Shown here: piece by piece, positions 23,905-36,357 of the stretch
How positions within the stretch are numbered: position 1 is the first letter of the stretch
Layout of the letters: each line of letters starts with the position of its first letter
DNA from: WHSV01 sp050694055
GTDB lineage: Bacteria > Actinomycetota > CADDZG01 > WHSQ01
DNA: 64,000 bases
Direction: 5' to 3'
Assembly: GCA_050694055.1 (NCBI GenBank)
Contig: JBOGWX010000066.1
Coordinates: forward strand, 1-64,000
Program-made: the position numbers and the translations under genes
The notes under the pieces: generated by a model
The model's database searches: none
Seen by the model: only the letters and a program-made list of their open reading frames with translations
Told to the model about the DNA's origin: nothing

Positions 23905-25100
23905 GCGAATACCTGGAACAGGCGGGACGGTACCGCGATGACGTGACCCGTTTCCTGCGCGAGATCATCGCCATCCCCTCCCCGTCGTGCGAAGAGGCAA
24001 AGGTAGCGCGACGCATCGCGGCCGAGATGGAAACGCTCGGATATGACGAGGTCACCTCGGACGGGATGGGTAACGTCGTGGGTCGCATCGGCGGCGGCAG
24101 GACCAAGGTCGTCCTCGACGCCCACATGGACACGGTCGGAGTGGGAGACCCCTCGGCGTGGCCCCATGATCCCTTCGAGGGCAAGGTCAGCGATGGTGTC
24201 GTCTTCGGCCGCGGGGCTTCCGACAACAAGGGAGCGATCGCATCACAGGTCTACGGTGGGAAGCTCATGGCCGACCGCGGCCTCGACGGCGCGGACGTTA
24301 CCGTCTACGTGGTCGGCACGGTCATGGAAGAGGATTGTGACGGCCTCGCACTCGGCTATTTCCTCACGGAGACCGTGACCGGCGTCGACGCGGTCGTGCT
24401 CGGCGAGTGCACCAACCTCGCCGTCTACCGAGGCCATCGTGGCCGGATGGAAATTTCCGTTCAGACCAGGGGGGTGTCGGCGCACGCGAGCGCGCCCGAG
24501 CGCGGCGACAACGCGGTTGCGGCGATGGCCCCGATCATCCTCGAGGTATCCGAACTGAACGAGCGACTTGCCGACGACTCTTTTCTCGGACGCGGAACGA
24601 TCGCCGTAACCAAGGTCGAATGCGAGACGGCGTCCTTGAACGCGATTCCCGATTCGTGCACGATCTTTCTGGATCGCCGGCTGACCGCGGGTGAGACGCT
24701 AGAGTCGGCGGTGAAGGAGGTGGCCTCACTGAGCTCGGCGAAGAGGGCAACGGTCGAGGTTCTCGAATACTCCCGGCCCGCTTACACCAGGCTGGCCCTC
24801 GAGACCGACAAGTACTATCCGACGTGGGTGCTCGAAGCGGATCACCCGCTCGTCAGGGCGGGCGTGACGGCCGGCGAGGCGGCCCTCGGCAGTGCCCCGG
24901 AGGTGGACAAGTGGACGTTCTCCACCAACGGCGTGGCATCCGCGGGCCGTCTCGGGATTCCGACCATCGGATTCGGACCGAGCGAGGAACGGTGGGCCCA
25001 CTCCGTGCTCGACCAGTGCCCGATCGACCATCTGGTGTCCTCGATCGCCTACTACGCGGCACTGCCCGCGGCCATCGCCGGTATCGGGGAGCAGAGATGA
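23901..25100 (+). CDS. ygeY: YgeY-like M20 family hydrolase of purine catabolism
   Basis: A 399-aa M20-type metallohydrolase close to the YgeY/'selenium metabolism hydrolase' group. Metal ligands are visible as DAHMDTVGVGD (His about 75, Asp 77), RGASDNKGAI (Asp 108) and the catalytic pair in VMEEDCDG, with the late ligand in RWAHSVLDQC. The dimerisation domain opens at HRGRMEISVQTRGVSAHASAPERGDNAV. YgeY is required for purine breakdown in E. coli-type and gut bacterial loci and acts on a late ring-opened intermediate; its exact reaction is not settled as far as I know. TTG 23901 overlaps the previous stop (TTGA). The next gene follows after a 100-nt gap containing a repeated ribosome site. 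Confidence 0.88.
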   Translation: MSEYLEQAGRYRDDVTRFLREIIAIPSPSCEEAKVARRIAAEMETLGYDEVTSDGMGNVVGRIGGGRTKVVLDAHMDTVGVGDPSAWPHDPFEGKVSDGVVFGRGASDNKGAIASQVYGGKLMADRGLDGADVTVYVVGTVMEEDCDGLALGYFLTETVTGVDAVVLGECTNLAVYRGHRGRMEISVQTRGVSAHASAPERGDNAVAAMAPIILEVSELNERLADDSFLGRGTIAVTKVECETASLNAIPDSCTIFLDRRLTAGETLESAVKEVASLSSAKRATVEVLEYSRPAYTRLALETDKYYPTWVLEADHPLVRAGVTAGEAALGSAPEVDKWTFSTNGVASAGRLGIPTIGFGPSEERWAHSVLDQCPIDHLVSSIAYYAALPAAIAGIGEQR

Positions 25101-25200
25101 GCGATCGTCTCGACGATCGCGTGCATTGCCCGGCGCCGCCGTGGGTCGGCGGCGAGAAGCGCAGCCACTCGAGGAGTGGCTCAGCGGAAGGGGAACAGAG

Positions 25201-25217
<17 letters not shown>
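25087..25217 (+). repeat. Direct repeat of a ribosome site plus gene start, with hairpins between
   Basis: A 28-nt segment at 25087-25114 recurs at 25190-25217 with one mismatch; each copy contains a GAG-rich ribosome site, ATG and the codons for MSDRL. The second copy starts the xanthine dehydrogenase gene. The first opens a 35-codon ORF (25097-25204) overlapping the YgeY stop as ATGA. Between them are a CGATCGT/ACGATCG palindrome (25102-25119) and a GCCACTC/GAGTGGC hairpin (25164-25180). It looks like a partial duplication of the gene start that left a mini-ORF or folded leader; whether it is translated is unknown. Confidence 0.5.
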
Positions 25218-29126
<3,909 letters not shown>

Positions 29127-29138
29127 ACGGGAGGAAGA

Positions 29139-30134
29139 GTGGGACGCACTGAAATGGGGGGCAGGGACTTTATCTCGACCGCCGACTGGTCGGTCGAGGA
29201 GCTCGGTGTCGCTCTCGACGCCGCGCGCGAGCTGAAAGGGGCTTTCAAGTCGGGCGAAGCTCATCGGCTGCTGCCCGACAAGACGTTGTTCATGATCTTC
29301 CTCGATCTCTCGACCAGGACACGCAACGCCTTCGAGGCTGGAATGACGCAGCTCGGCGGGCATGCACACTTCATCGACGCGAACACGTCACAGATTGCTC
29401 ACGGCGAGAGCCCGCGCGACATGGGGATCATCCTGTCGTCCTACGGCCACGGGATTGCGATCCGCCACGACAAGGTGCCGGGCGAGGGCAACGCCTATAT
29501 GAGGGAGGTGGCGCGGAACTCCGGGGCACCGGTCATCAACCTGCAGTGCGACGAGGACCATCCCACTCAGCAACTGGCCGATCTCATGACGATCGAGGAG
29601 GTTTTCGGCACGCGCGATCTGTCCGGAATGAAGGTGTGCGTCTCGTGGGCCTACGCGCCGTCGTACGCCAAGCCGATGAGCGTGCCCCAGGGACTCGCGT
29701 TGCTGCTCCCGCGTTTCGGGGCCGACGTCACGATCGCCCGGCCCCCCGAGTACCGGTTGATGTCGCACGTGATGGAGCGCGCTCGAGCCCTGGCAACCGA
29801 GGGTGGCGGCTCGATCACCGAGGTCGATGACATGGATGCGGGCTTCTCCGGCGCGCAGGTCGTCTATCCGAAGTCATGGGGGGCCGAGCACCTGTTCGGC
29901 AACGAGCAGGAGGCGCTGGCGCTCAACGCTCGGTACAAGGACTGGATCTGCGACGACCGGCGGATGCAGGTGGCCGGCGACGATTCGATCTACATGCACT
30001 GCCTGCCGGCCGACCGCGGCTACGAGGTGACCGACGAGGTCATCGACGGCGAGCAGTCGGTCGTTTTCCAGGAGGCCGAGAATCGTCTGCATACCGGGAA
30101 GGCCCTGCTGGCGCTGACCATAGGCGGCTACTAG
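29139..30134 (+). CDS. ygeW: YgeW-like carbamoyltransferase
   Basis: A 331-aa member of the aspartate/ornithine carbamoyltransferase superfamily in the YgeW branch. Carbamoyl-phosphate site motifs are DLSTRTRNAFEAGM, the HPTQQLADLMTIEE block and YMHCLPADRGYEV; GDFISTADWSVEEL-like start and VCVSWAYAPSYAKPMSVPQGL are YgeW hallmarks distinct from OTCase and ATCase. In the purine pathway it is thought to work on a ureido intermediate, transferring a carbamoyl group to phosphate so that ATP can be made via carbamate kinase; no kinase gene is in the window. GTG 29139 follows GGGAGGA closely; ATG 29154 is an alternative. A GGCGGCTA/TAGCCGCC hairpin spans its stop codon (30123-30139). Confidence 0.9.
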   Translation: MGRTEMGGRDFISTADWSVEELGVALDAARELKGAFKSGEAHRLLPDKTLFMIFLDLSTRTRNAFEAGMTQLGGHAHFIDANTSQIAHGESPRDMGIILSSYGHGIAIRHDKVPGEGNAYMREVARNSGAPVINLQCDEDHPTQQLADLMTIEEVFGTRDLSGMKVCVSWAYAPSYAKPMSVPQGLALLLPRFGADVTIARPPEYRLMSHVMERARALATEGGGSITEVDDMDAGFSGAQVVYPKSWGAEHLFGNEQEALALNARYKDWICDDRRMQVAGDDSIYMHCLPADRGYEVTDEVIDGEQSVVFQEAENRLHTGKALLALTIGGY

Positions 30135-30264
30135 CCGCCGGCCTGTGCTCGAGCCGGGCCGCGACATCGCCTGGCCGTCCGTCCTGCCACCCATCGTTAT
30201 CCGGCTAAGTGTTCCGTGCGGACCAAACGCCGGATCGAGTTCCGCCGCCGGACCCATAGCTGGT

Positions 30265-30308
30265 TTGACGAGACCTTATGTAAGCGCTTAGATTGATGTA
30301 AGCGCTTA
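30265..30308 (+). promoter_or_regulatory. lacI promoter with two tandem LacI operators
   Basis: TTGACG at 30265-30270 with a weak -10 (TTAGAT, 30288-30293) at 17 bp forms a plausible promoter. Two perfect TAAGCGCTTA palindromes lie at 30281-30290 and 30299-30308, centres 18 bp apart, one overlapping the -10. The same layout (TTGAC, TATG, operator, ATGTAAGCGC) recurs in mirror orientation at 39813-39856. Binding here would repress lacI and the importer operon. Confidence 0.8.
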
Positions 30309-30331
30309 AATCCACCTAAAGTCTGCACTGG

Positions 30332-31378
30332 ATGGGGGAAGTGGCCGAGCCGCAGGGACAGCGCCCCAACGTTTACCAGGTCGCCCAGCGAGCAGGGGTT
30401 TCGATCGCCACCGTGTCGCGCGTCCTGAGCGGGACGGGACCCGTCGCCCCCGAGACGAAGATGCGTGTGCTGGAGGCGGCCGCCAGCTTGAAATGGCGTC
30501 CCAGCCGTATCGCGCGGGCGCTGGCCGGCGAGAAGCACGCCGCAGTCGCGATCGTATTTCCGGATCTGTCCGGCCCGTACTACGCCGAGGTGATCCGAGG
30601 GTTCGAGGAGGCGGCCGTCGAGCACGGGAGCGCCACGTTCGTGCTCGCGACGCACGGGCGCGACAACGGTGACGAGATGGTGCGTGAGCTCGCGGAACGG
30701 TGCGACGGCGTAGTCATCATGGGCCGGACGGTCTCGGATGAGCTGGTTTCGGAACTGGTCGGGCTCGGCGCCCCGGTAGTGGTACTGGCCCGGCCCCCGG
30801 TCTCCGCCGCGCCGGCGGTGCGCTCCGAGAATCGCGCACCGAGCCTGTCGCTGACCTCCCATCTCCTCGAACACGGCCGGCGCCGGCTCCACTTCCTCGG
30901 CGACCCCGCCCTCTCGCCCGACCTCCAGCGGCGCTGGCTCGGCTTCGCTGAGGCCCACCGGGCGGCCGGCCTGGCCGCTCCCGACGAGCCAGACGTGTGC
31001 GGAGGGTTCGAGGAGGAGCACGGGTACAAGGCGGCGCTCGATCTTCTGCAGCGCGACGGGGAGGTCGACGGCCTCGTCTGCGGGAACGACCAGCTCGCGT
31101 CCGGCGCCTACCGCGCCGCCGAGACCAGCGGAGCCGCTATCCCCGGCGACGTTGCCGTCACCGGTTGGGACGGCATTGCGGCCTCGCGGCTTCTGGTTCC
31201 GGCCCTCACGACCGTGCGCCAGCCGATGCGGGAGCTGGGCGCTACCGCGTGCCGCCTGCTCGTGCAACGGATCGAACGACCCGAGGAGATCCCGCACAAC
31301 GTCACGCTGCCCACCGAAGTCATCATCCGCTCCAGCTGTGGCTGTCCGAGTCGTCAGGGGGAAAGTTATGAAACCTAA
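30332..31378 (+). CDS. LacI-family sugar-responsive repressor
   Basis: A 348-aa LacI/GalR protein. The HTH and hinge lie at residues 12-65 (NVYQVAQRAGVSIATVSRVLSG, KWRPSRIARALAG), followed by the sugar-binding core with AVAIVFPDLSGPYYAEVIRGFEEAA, DGLVCGNDQLASGAYRAAE and GDVAVTGWDG. The C-terminal SSCGCPSR is a common actinobacterial LacI ending. The gene starts at ATG 30332, 23 bp after the second operator, so autoregulation is expected. It overlaps the binding-protein gene by 11 nt and its operators recur before the RTX-glycosidase gene at 39.8 kb; it is therefore the likely regulator of both convergent operons. The inducer is presumably the sugar carried by the ABC importer. Confidence 0.9.
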   Translation: MGEVAEPQGQRPNVYQVAQRAGVSIATVSRVLSGTGPVAPETKMRVLEAAASLKWRPSRIARALAGEKHAAVAIVFPDLSGPYYAEVIRGFEEAAVEHGSATFVLATHGRDNGDEMVRELAERCDGVVIMGRTVSDELVSELVGLGAPVVVLARPPVSAAPAVRSENRAPSLSLTSHLLEHGRRRLHFLGDPALSPDLQRRWLGFAEAHRAAGLAAPDEPDVCGGFEEEHGYKAALDLLQRDGEVDGLVCGNDQLASGAYRAAETSGAAIPGDVAVTGWDGIAASRLLVPALTTVRQPMRELGATACRLLVQRIERPEEIPHNVTLPTEVIIRSSCGCPSRQGESYET

Positions 31379-32633
31379 CCGGGTGAACCGAACGAGTCGC
31401 GTTCTGGTCGGCGCAGTGGCGCTGGCGCTCGTGCTCGCAGGGTGCGGTCGAACCGAAGATGACGGGGGTCGGGCCTCCGGGGAGCCGGAGGGCCCCGTCG
31501 AGGGAACCCTCCAGGTTTGGGCCATGGGGACCGAGGGTGAGAACCTCGGCGTGCTGGCCGAGGACTTCATGAAGGAGAACCCCGACGTCACCGTCAAGGT
31601 CACGGCGGTGCCCTGGGAGGCCGCGCACGACCGGATCGTGAACGCCATCGCCGGCGGGCAGGTCCCGGACGTCAGCCTCATCGGGACGACGTGGATGGGT
31701 GAGTTCGCCGGACTCGGTGGGCTCGACCCCACGCCCTCGAGCATCGATCCGGGAGCGTTCTTCGAGGGGGCCTGGGACACCACGGTGGTGGACGGCACCA
31801 GCTACGGCGTGCCGTGGTACGTGGAGACCCGCCTCCTCTACTACCGGACCGACGTGGCCGAGAAGGCCGGCTTCACGGAACCGCCGGGCAGCTGGGACGA
31901 GCTGAAGCAGATGGTCGGGGGCATCGTCGATGCCGGCACCGAGTACGGCATCTCGCTGCAGCCCGGCGGGACCGGCTCGTGGCAGACGTTCATGCCCTTC
32001 TTCTGGCAGCAGGGCGGCGAGATCGTCGACGACGGCGATGAATTCACGCTCGACTCGCCCGCCTGTGTCGAAGCCCTCGCCTACTACGACTCCTTCTTCG
32101 AGGAGAACCTCACGTCCGTCGAGGCCTTCGAGCTCACACTGGAGAGCGCCTTTGCCGAGGGTCAGATCGGGTCGTTCATCAGCGGACCGTGGATGATCGG
32201 GCTCGTCAACGATGCGGGGGCCGGGCCAAACTCTTGGACGGTCGCGCATCAACCGACCGAGGAGGCCGGCACCTCGTTCGTCGGAGGCGGGAACCTGGCG
32301 GTCTTCGAGCAGTCGGACAACAAGGCGGCGGGGTGGGCGTTCGTCGAGTACCTGTCTCAGCCCGAGGTCCAAGTTAAGTGGTACGAGACGGTCAGCGGCC
32401 TCCCGGCCGCTACTGCGGCCTGGGACGACGAGACACTGGCGGGTGACGAGCTGCTGTCGGCGTTCGGTGAGCAGCTCGAGGACGCCAAGTCGCCCCCTGC
32501 GATCGCGACGTGGGAGCAGGTCGCAGCCGCGATCGACTCCCAGATCGAGCAGGTCACGGTTGGTGACGCCACTCCCGAGGATGCGTGTCAAGCCATGCAG
32601 GAGGAGGCGTCCTCAATCGGGACCGGCCTGTGA
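31368..32633 (+). CDS. ABC sugar importer, lipoprotein substrate-binding protein
   Basis: A 421-aa family 1 extracellular solute-binding protein. A basic start (MKPNRVNRTSR), hydrophobic helix and lipobox LVLAGC predict a lipoprotein anchored outside the membrane. The core shows the CUT1-type pattern: TLQVWAMGTEGE, FMKENPDVTVKVTAVPW, VPDVSLIGTTWMGEFA, YGVPWYVETRLLYYRTD, FAEGQIGSFISGPWMIG and KAAGWAFVEYLSQPEVQ. It delivers an oligosaccharide to the two permeases that follow. No ATPase is encoded in the cluster, as is common for CUT1 importers that share an MsiK-type ATPase. ATG 31368 has GGGGGAAAG upstream and overlaps lacI; the stop overlaps the first permease (GTGA). Confidence 0.92.
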   Translation: MKPNRVNRTSRVLVGAVALALVLAGCGRTEDDGGRASGEPEGPVEGTLQVWAMGTEGENLGVLAEDFMKENPDVTVKVTAVPWEAAHDRIVNAIAGGQVPDVSLIGTTWMGEFAGLGGLDPTPSSIDPGAFFEGAWDTTVVDGTSYGVPWYVETRLLYYRTDVAEKAGFTEPPGSWDELKQMVGGIVDAGTEYGISLQPGGTGSWQTFMPFFWQQGGEIVDDGDEFTLDSPACVEALAYYDSFFEENLTSVEAFELTLESAFAEGQIGSFISGPWMIGLVNDAGAGPNSWTVAHQPTEEAGTSFVGGGNLAVFEQSDNKAAGWAFVEYLSQPEVQVKWYETVSGLPAATAAWDDETLAGDELLSAFGEQLEDAKSPPAIATWEQVAAAIDSQIEQVTVGDATPEDACQAMQEEASSIGTGL

Positions 32634-33568
32634 GGGCAACCGCTCGAGCACAAGGGCGGGCGCGCAACGCCGGCGGCCGGCCCACAGGTCTCCGTCCGCG
32701 CCGCGAGGCGTTGGTCGGTTGGAGCTTCGCGCTCCCCTTCTTAGTGCTGTTTGTCGTGTTCATGGCCGGGCCGATCGCGGTCTCGTTCGTCACGAGCTTC
32801 ACCGATCTGCGGGTCACCGACATCCGTGACCCGCTGAACGTAAACGTCGTCGGTCTCGACAACTACACCGATGTGCTCGGCGACCCGAAGTTCCACAAAG
32901 CTGCGGTGAACACCGCGCTCTACGTGCTGTTATGCGTACCGCTCACGATGGGGCTGGGCCTGCTGATCGCGGTGGGGCTGAACCAGGGGATCGTCAAGCT
33001 CCGTAACGTCTTCCGCCTCGGCTACTACCTTCCGCAGGTGACCAGCATCGTGGCGATCGCGGTCGTGTGGCGAATGATGCTGGGGACGGAGACCGGTCTC
33101 ATCAACGGATTGCTCGACAGCGTGGACATCGACGGGCCGGGATGGCTGACCGACAGTCGTTTCGCACTAGGGTCGATCATAGTGATGACCACCTGGCGCG
33201 GGCTCGGCCTCCAGATGGTCATCTTCCTCGCCGGCCTGCAAGCGATCCCCGCCGACCTCCTGGAAGCGGCTGCGGTGGACGGGGCGGGGCCATGGCAGCG
33301 CTTCTGGCGGATCACGTTCCCGTTGCTCCGGCCGACGCTGTTGTTCTCAGGTGTGGTCGCGACGATCGGCTTGCTGCAATTCTTCGAGGAACCGTTCGTG
33401 ATGACGCAGGGCGGCCCGCTCGACTCGACGCTGTCGGTCGCGTTCCATGCCTACAACCAGTTCAGCTTCGGCAACTACGGCTACACGGCCGCGATCAGCT
33501 ACGTGCTCTTCCTGGCGGTCGCGGCGCTCACGTTGATCCAGTTCCGGCTCTTGCGACCGACGACTTGA
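32630..33568 (+). CDS. ABC sugar importer permease (MalF/UgpA-like)
   Basis: A 312-aa CUT1 permease with six helices after a basic N-terminal tail of about 30 residues; the first helix is WSFALPFLVLFVVFMAGPIAV. The cytoplasmic EAA loop, which docks the ATPase, is visible as EAAAVDGAGPWQRFWRITFPLLRP. FMTQGGPLDSTLSVAFHAYNQFS is the usual late periplasmic loop. GTG 32630 overlaps the binding protein's TGA, so it is coupled; an upstream in-frame ATG at 32585 would overlap that gene more and has no advantage. It pairs with the next gene to form the translocation channel. Confidence 0.92.
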   Translation: MRATARAQGRARNAGGRPTGLRPRREALVGWSFALPFLVLFVVFMAGPIAVSFVTSFTDLRVTDIRDPLNVNVVGLDNYTDVLGDPKFHKAAVNTALYVLLCVPLTMGLGLLIAVGLNQGIVKLRNVFRLGYYLPQVTSIVAIAVVWRMMLGTETGLINGLLDSVDIDGPGWLTDSRFALGSIIVMTTWRGLGLQMVIFLAGLQAIPADLLEAAAVDGAGPWQRFWRITFPLLRPTLLFSGVVATIGLLQFFEEPFVMTQGGPLDSTLSVAFHAYNQFSFGNYGYTAAISYVLFLAVAALTLIQFRLLRPTT

Positions 33569-33579
33569 GGAGCCGAGCG

Positions 33580-34467
33580 ATGGCGACGGTTACAACTCCC
33601 TCCACAGCCACCGAGAGCCGCCCGGTCCGCCGGCCGGCCGGCGTGCGCGGCCGCCGCGGCCGAGGAATCTGGCTCCACCTGGCGCTGATCGCAGGGCTGG
33701 TGCTCGTCGCGGGGCCCTTCGTGTGGATGGTCCTGGGCTCGTTCAAGGAGACCGCCGAGCTGCGGCAGATACCGCCGACGTGGATCCCCGAACACGCAAC
33801 GCTCGATAACTACCGTGATCTGTTCGATCGCCTGAACTTTCCCCGCTTCTTCTTCAACTCGGCGCTGGTGGCGATCTCCGTGACGGTGGGAAACCTCCTC
33901 TTCTGCTCGATGCTCGGTTACGCGCTCGCGAAGCTCAATTTCCCAGGTAAGAGGATGCTCCTGCCCATCGTCCTCGGCACGATGATGATCCCCGCCTTCG
34001 TGACCTTCATGCCGCTCTTCGTGCTGGTGGCGAACATGGGCCTCGTCAATACGCACGCGGGTTTGATCCTTCCCTTCCTCGCGCAGGGGCTCGGCGTCTT
34101 CCTGATGCGGCAGTTCATCAGCACGATCCCCGATGATCTTCTCGACGCGGCGCGGGTAGACGGCGCCGGCGAGTACGCGGTGTTCTTCCGGGTCGTGCTC
34201 CCGCTGTGCGGACCGGCCCTGGCGACGCTCGGGATCCTTACCTTCCTCACCAACTGGAACAGTTTCCTGTGGCCTCTTGTGGTCTCCAGCACAGAGGACC
34301 TGTACACGCTCCCGGTCGCGATCGCGCTGTTCTCGATCGGGCAACAAGAATCCAACCTGGGCCTGCAACTGGCCGGCTCGTTCGTCGTGATCCTGCCGGT
34401 CGTGCTGCTGTTCTTCGCCATGCAGCGCTACGTCATCCAGGGGATAGCGACCAGCGGCATCAAGTGA
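33580..34467 (+). CDS. ABC sugar importer permease (MalG/UgpE-like)
   Basis: A 295-aa CUT1 permease, six helices, with the typical MalG-type N-terminus (LHLALIAGLVLVAGPFVWMVLGSFK), LGYALAKLNFPGKRMLLPIVLGTMMIP, the EAA loop as DAARVDGAGEYAVFFRVVLPLCGPALA and the terminal VIQGIATSGIK. ATG 33580 has GAGGAG about ten bases upstream. It completes the importer with the preceding permease and lipoprotein. The stop overlaps or immediately precedes the GH39-type gene. Confidence 0.92.
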   Translation: MATVTTPSTATESRPVRRPAGVRGRRGRGIWLHLALIAGLVLVAGPFVWMVLGSFKETAELRQIPPTWIPEHATLDNYRDLFDRLNFPRFFFNSALVAISVTVGNLLFCSMLGYALAKLNFPGKRMLLPIVLGTMMIPAFVTFMPLFVLVANMGLVNTHAGLILPFLAQGLGVFLMRQFISTIPDDLLDAARVDGAGEYAVFFRVVLPLCGPALATLGILTFLTNWNSFLWPLVVSSTEDLYTLPVAIALFSIGQQESNLGLQLAGSFVVILPVVLLFFAMQRYVIQGIATSGIK

Positions 34468-34490
34468 GGGCAACGGAGGGGGACGGACGA

Positions 34491-36332
34491 TTGTCCGACA
34501 GAGCGCGCAAAGACGCACGGACGGATTGGGAGCAGCGTATCGGCCGGCGCTCGAGGTCCGAAGCCGGCGCGGATCAGGAGCAGCTGGCCGGCCCCCGGGG
34601 GCTGTGCTCGCGCCCGGGAGTAGGGCACGTGACCCTCGAGTGGGAACCGGTTGAGGGCGCGGCAGCGTACGTGGTCTACCGGGCCGACGGTGACGCCGAG
34701 TTCCATCTCCTGGACCACGGCGGTGGGGACGTGCTCGCCGTGCCGGCCCCTCCCTACGCGGATACGGACGCTGTGCCCGGCACGCGCTACGGCTACCGGG
34801 TAGCGGCGATGACGACGCCGGACGCAGCCATCGGAGAGCTTTCCGAGAGCGTGGAGGGGACGCCACTAGGAGGGGGCGACGGCGTGCCGGAGGTCGCGCT
34901 GCAGGTCGATGCGAGCGCGCCCGAGGGTCCGCTCGCGCGGCCGTGGTGGATGATCGGCTCGGAGCACCTCTCCCAGGTGGAATACGAGGGCGGCGAGGGC
35001 CCGGCGTCGATCGGGGAGGAGTTCACCGAGGCGCTCCGGCTGGCGACCAAGGAACTGGGCATCTCAGCCGTGCGTGCGCACGCGATCCTTCACGACGAGA
35101 ACGGGGTTTATCGCGAGGTCGACGGCGCACCCGAGCTCTCGTTCGATGCCGTCGACGCGATCTACGACCGCGTGCTCGGGGCGGGCTGCATCCCGATCGT
35201 GGAGATGTCGTTCATGCCGCGGGATCTCGCGGTCGATCCGGATGCAACGGTCTTCGAGTATGGAGCCATCGTGTCGCCGCCTAAGGATTGGGACCGTTGG
35301 GCCGAGCTGACCGGCCGCCTCGCCGAACACCTCGTCGATCGTTACGGCATCGAGGAGGTCGCGCGCTGGGCTTTCGAGATCTGGAACGAGCCGAACCTCG
35401 AAGTGTTTTGGTCCGGCACCCAACAGGAGTACATGCGCCTCTATGAAGTGGCGGCGCGCGCGATCAAGGCGGTCGACGAGAGCCTGCGCGTGGGGGGGCC
35501 GGCGACGGCGGCGTCCGGATGGATCGAGGCCTTCCTAGCGTTCGTGCAAGAGCGCGATCTACCGCTCGACTTCCTCTCAACGCACGTGTACGGGATCCCA
35601 CCACTCGACCTCCATGGCGTGCTCGAACGCTATGGCTTCGGTGCCGTGCCGGTCTGGTGGACCGAATGGGGCGTCAGCGCGCGCCACTTCGGCGACGTGA
35701 TGGACGCCGCCTTTGGTGCGCCGTTTGTTCTCAGCGGGATCAAGCATGCACAGGAGACCGGGACCGCCGCGCTCGCCTACTGGGTTGTAAGCGATCATTT
35801 CGAGGAACTGGGTCGGCCCCAGGGACTGCTGCACGGGGGCTTCGGGCTGCTCACCGTTGGTAATCTCCGCAAGCCTCGCTACTGGGCGCTGTTGCTCGCG
35901 CAGCAGCTCGGAGAGCACAGCCTTCGGGTCGAGCTCGACGGAGATGGGGCGCGCTCGATGGTCGAGGCCCTCGCGACGAGCTCCGCCGACGGCTCGGTCG
36001 ACGTTCTCGCCTGGAACGGGACCCTCGACCAGGACAAGCGTTGGGGAAGCCGCGCTCTCGAGCGGCGGTTGATCGTGCGTATCAGCGGCTTGTCGCGCGC
36101 GGGATACGAGGCCGTCGTCGCCCGCGTGGACGGCCGGCACTCCAACATCTCCGCACACTGGAGTCCCGAACGAGGATGGCCGGGCGAGGCCGGGTGGCAG
36201 GAGCTGCGGGCGCTCGACCGCCTGCACGAGGACCCTCTCGGCCTCGTGGCGGTCGAGGACGGATGGCTCGAGCTCGCCCTCGACCTGCCCTCTCCCGGAG
36301 TTGCACGCCTGCGCCTGACGCCGGCGCACTAA
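34491..36332 (+). CDS. GH39-type glycoside hydrolase, probably intracellular
   Basis: A 613-aa protein. An N-terminal Fn3-like module (VTLEWEPVEGAAAYVVYRADG) precedes a GH39-type TIM barrel: the acid/base Glu is in FEIWNEPNLEVFW (about residue 300) and the nucleophile Glu in PVWWTEWGVSAR (about 392). GH39 includes beta-xylosidases and alpha-L-iduronidases with retaining mechanism. No signal peptide is seen, so it would cleave imported oligosaccharides. TTG 34491 has GGAGGGGG upstream; GTG 34464, overlapping the permease stop (GTGA), is equally possible. It is the last gene of the LacI-controlled importer operon and ends 25 bp from the convergent sulfatase. Confidence 0.82.
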   Translation: MSDRARKDARTDWEQRIGRRSRSEAGADQEQLAGPRGLCSRPGVGHVTLEWEPVEGAAAYVVYRADGDAEFHLLDHGGGDVLAVPAPPYADTDAVPGTRYGYRVAAMTTPDAAIGELSESVEGTPLGGGDGVPEVALQVDASAPEGPLARPWWMIGSEHLSQVEYEGGEGPASIGEEFTEALRLATKELGISAVRAHAILHDENGVYREVDGAPELSFDAVDAIYDRVLGAGCIPIVEMSFMPRDLAVDPDATVFEYGAIVSPPKDWDRWAELTGRLAEHLVDRYGIEEVARWAFEIWNEPNLEVFWSGTQQEYMRLYEVAARAIKAVDESLRVGGPATAASGWIEAFLAFVQERDLPLDFLSTHVYGIPPLDLHGVLERYGFGAVPVWWTEWGVSARHFGDVMDAAFGAPFVLSGIKHAQETGTAALAYWVVSDHFEELGRPQGLLHGGFGLLTVGNLRKPRYWALLLAQQLGEHSLRVELDGDGARSMVEALATSSADGSVDVLAWNGTLDQDKRWGSRALERRLIVRISGLSRAGYEAVVARVDGRHSNISAHWSPERGWPGEAGWQELRALDRLHEDPLGLVAVEDGWLELALDLPSPGVARLRLTPAH

Positions 36333-36357
36333 AGACCGGGATGGGAGATCGCGGTCA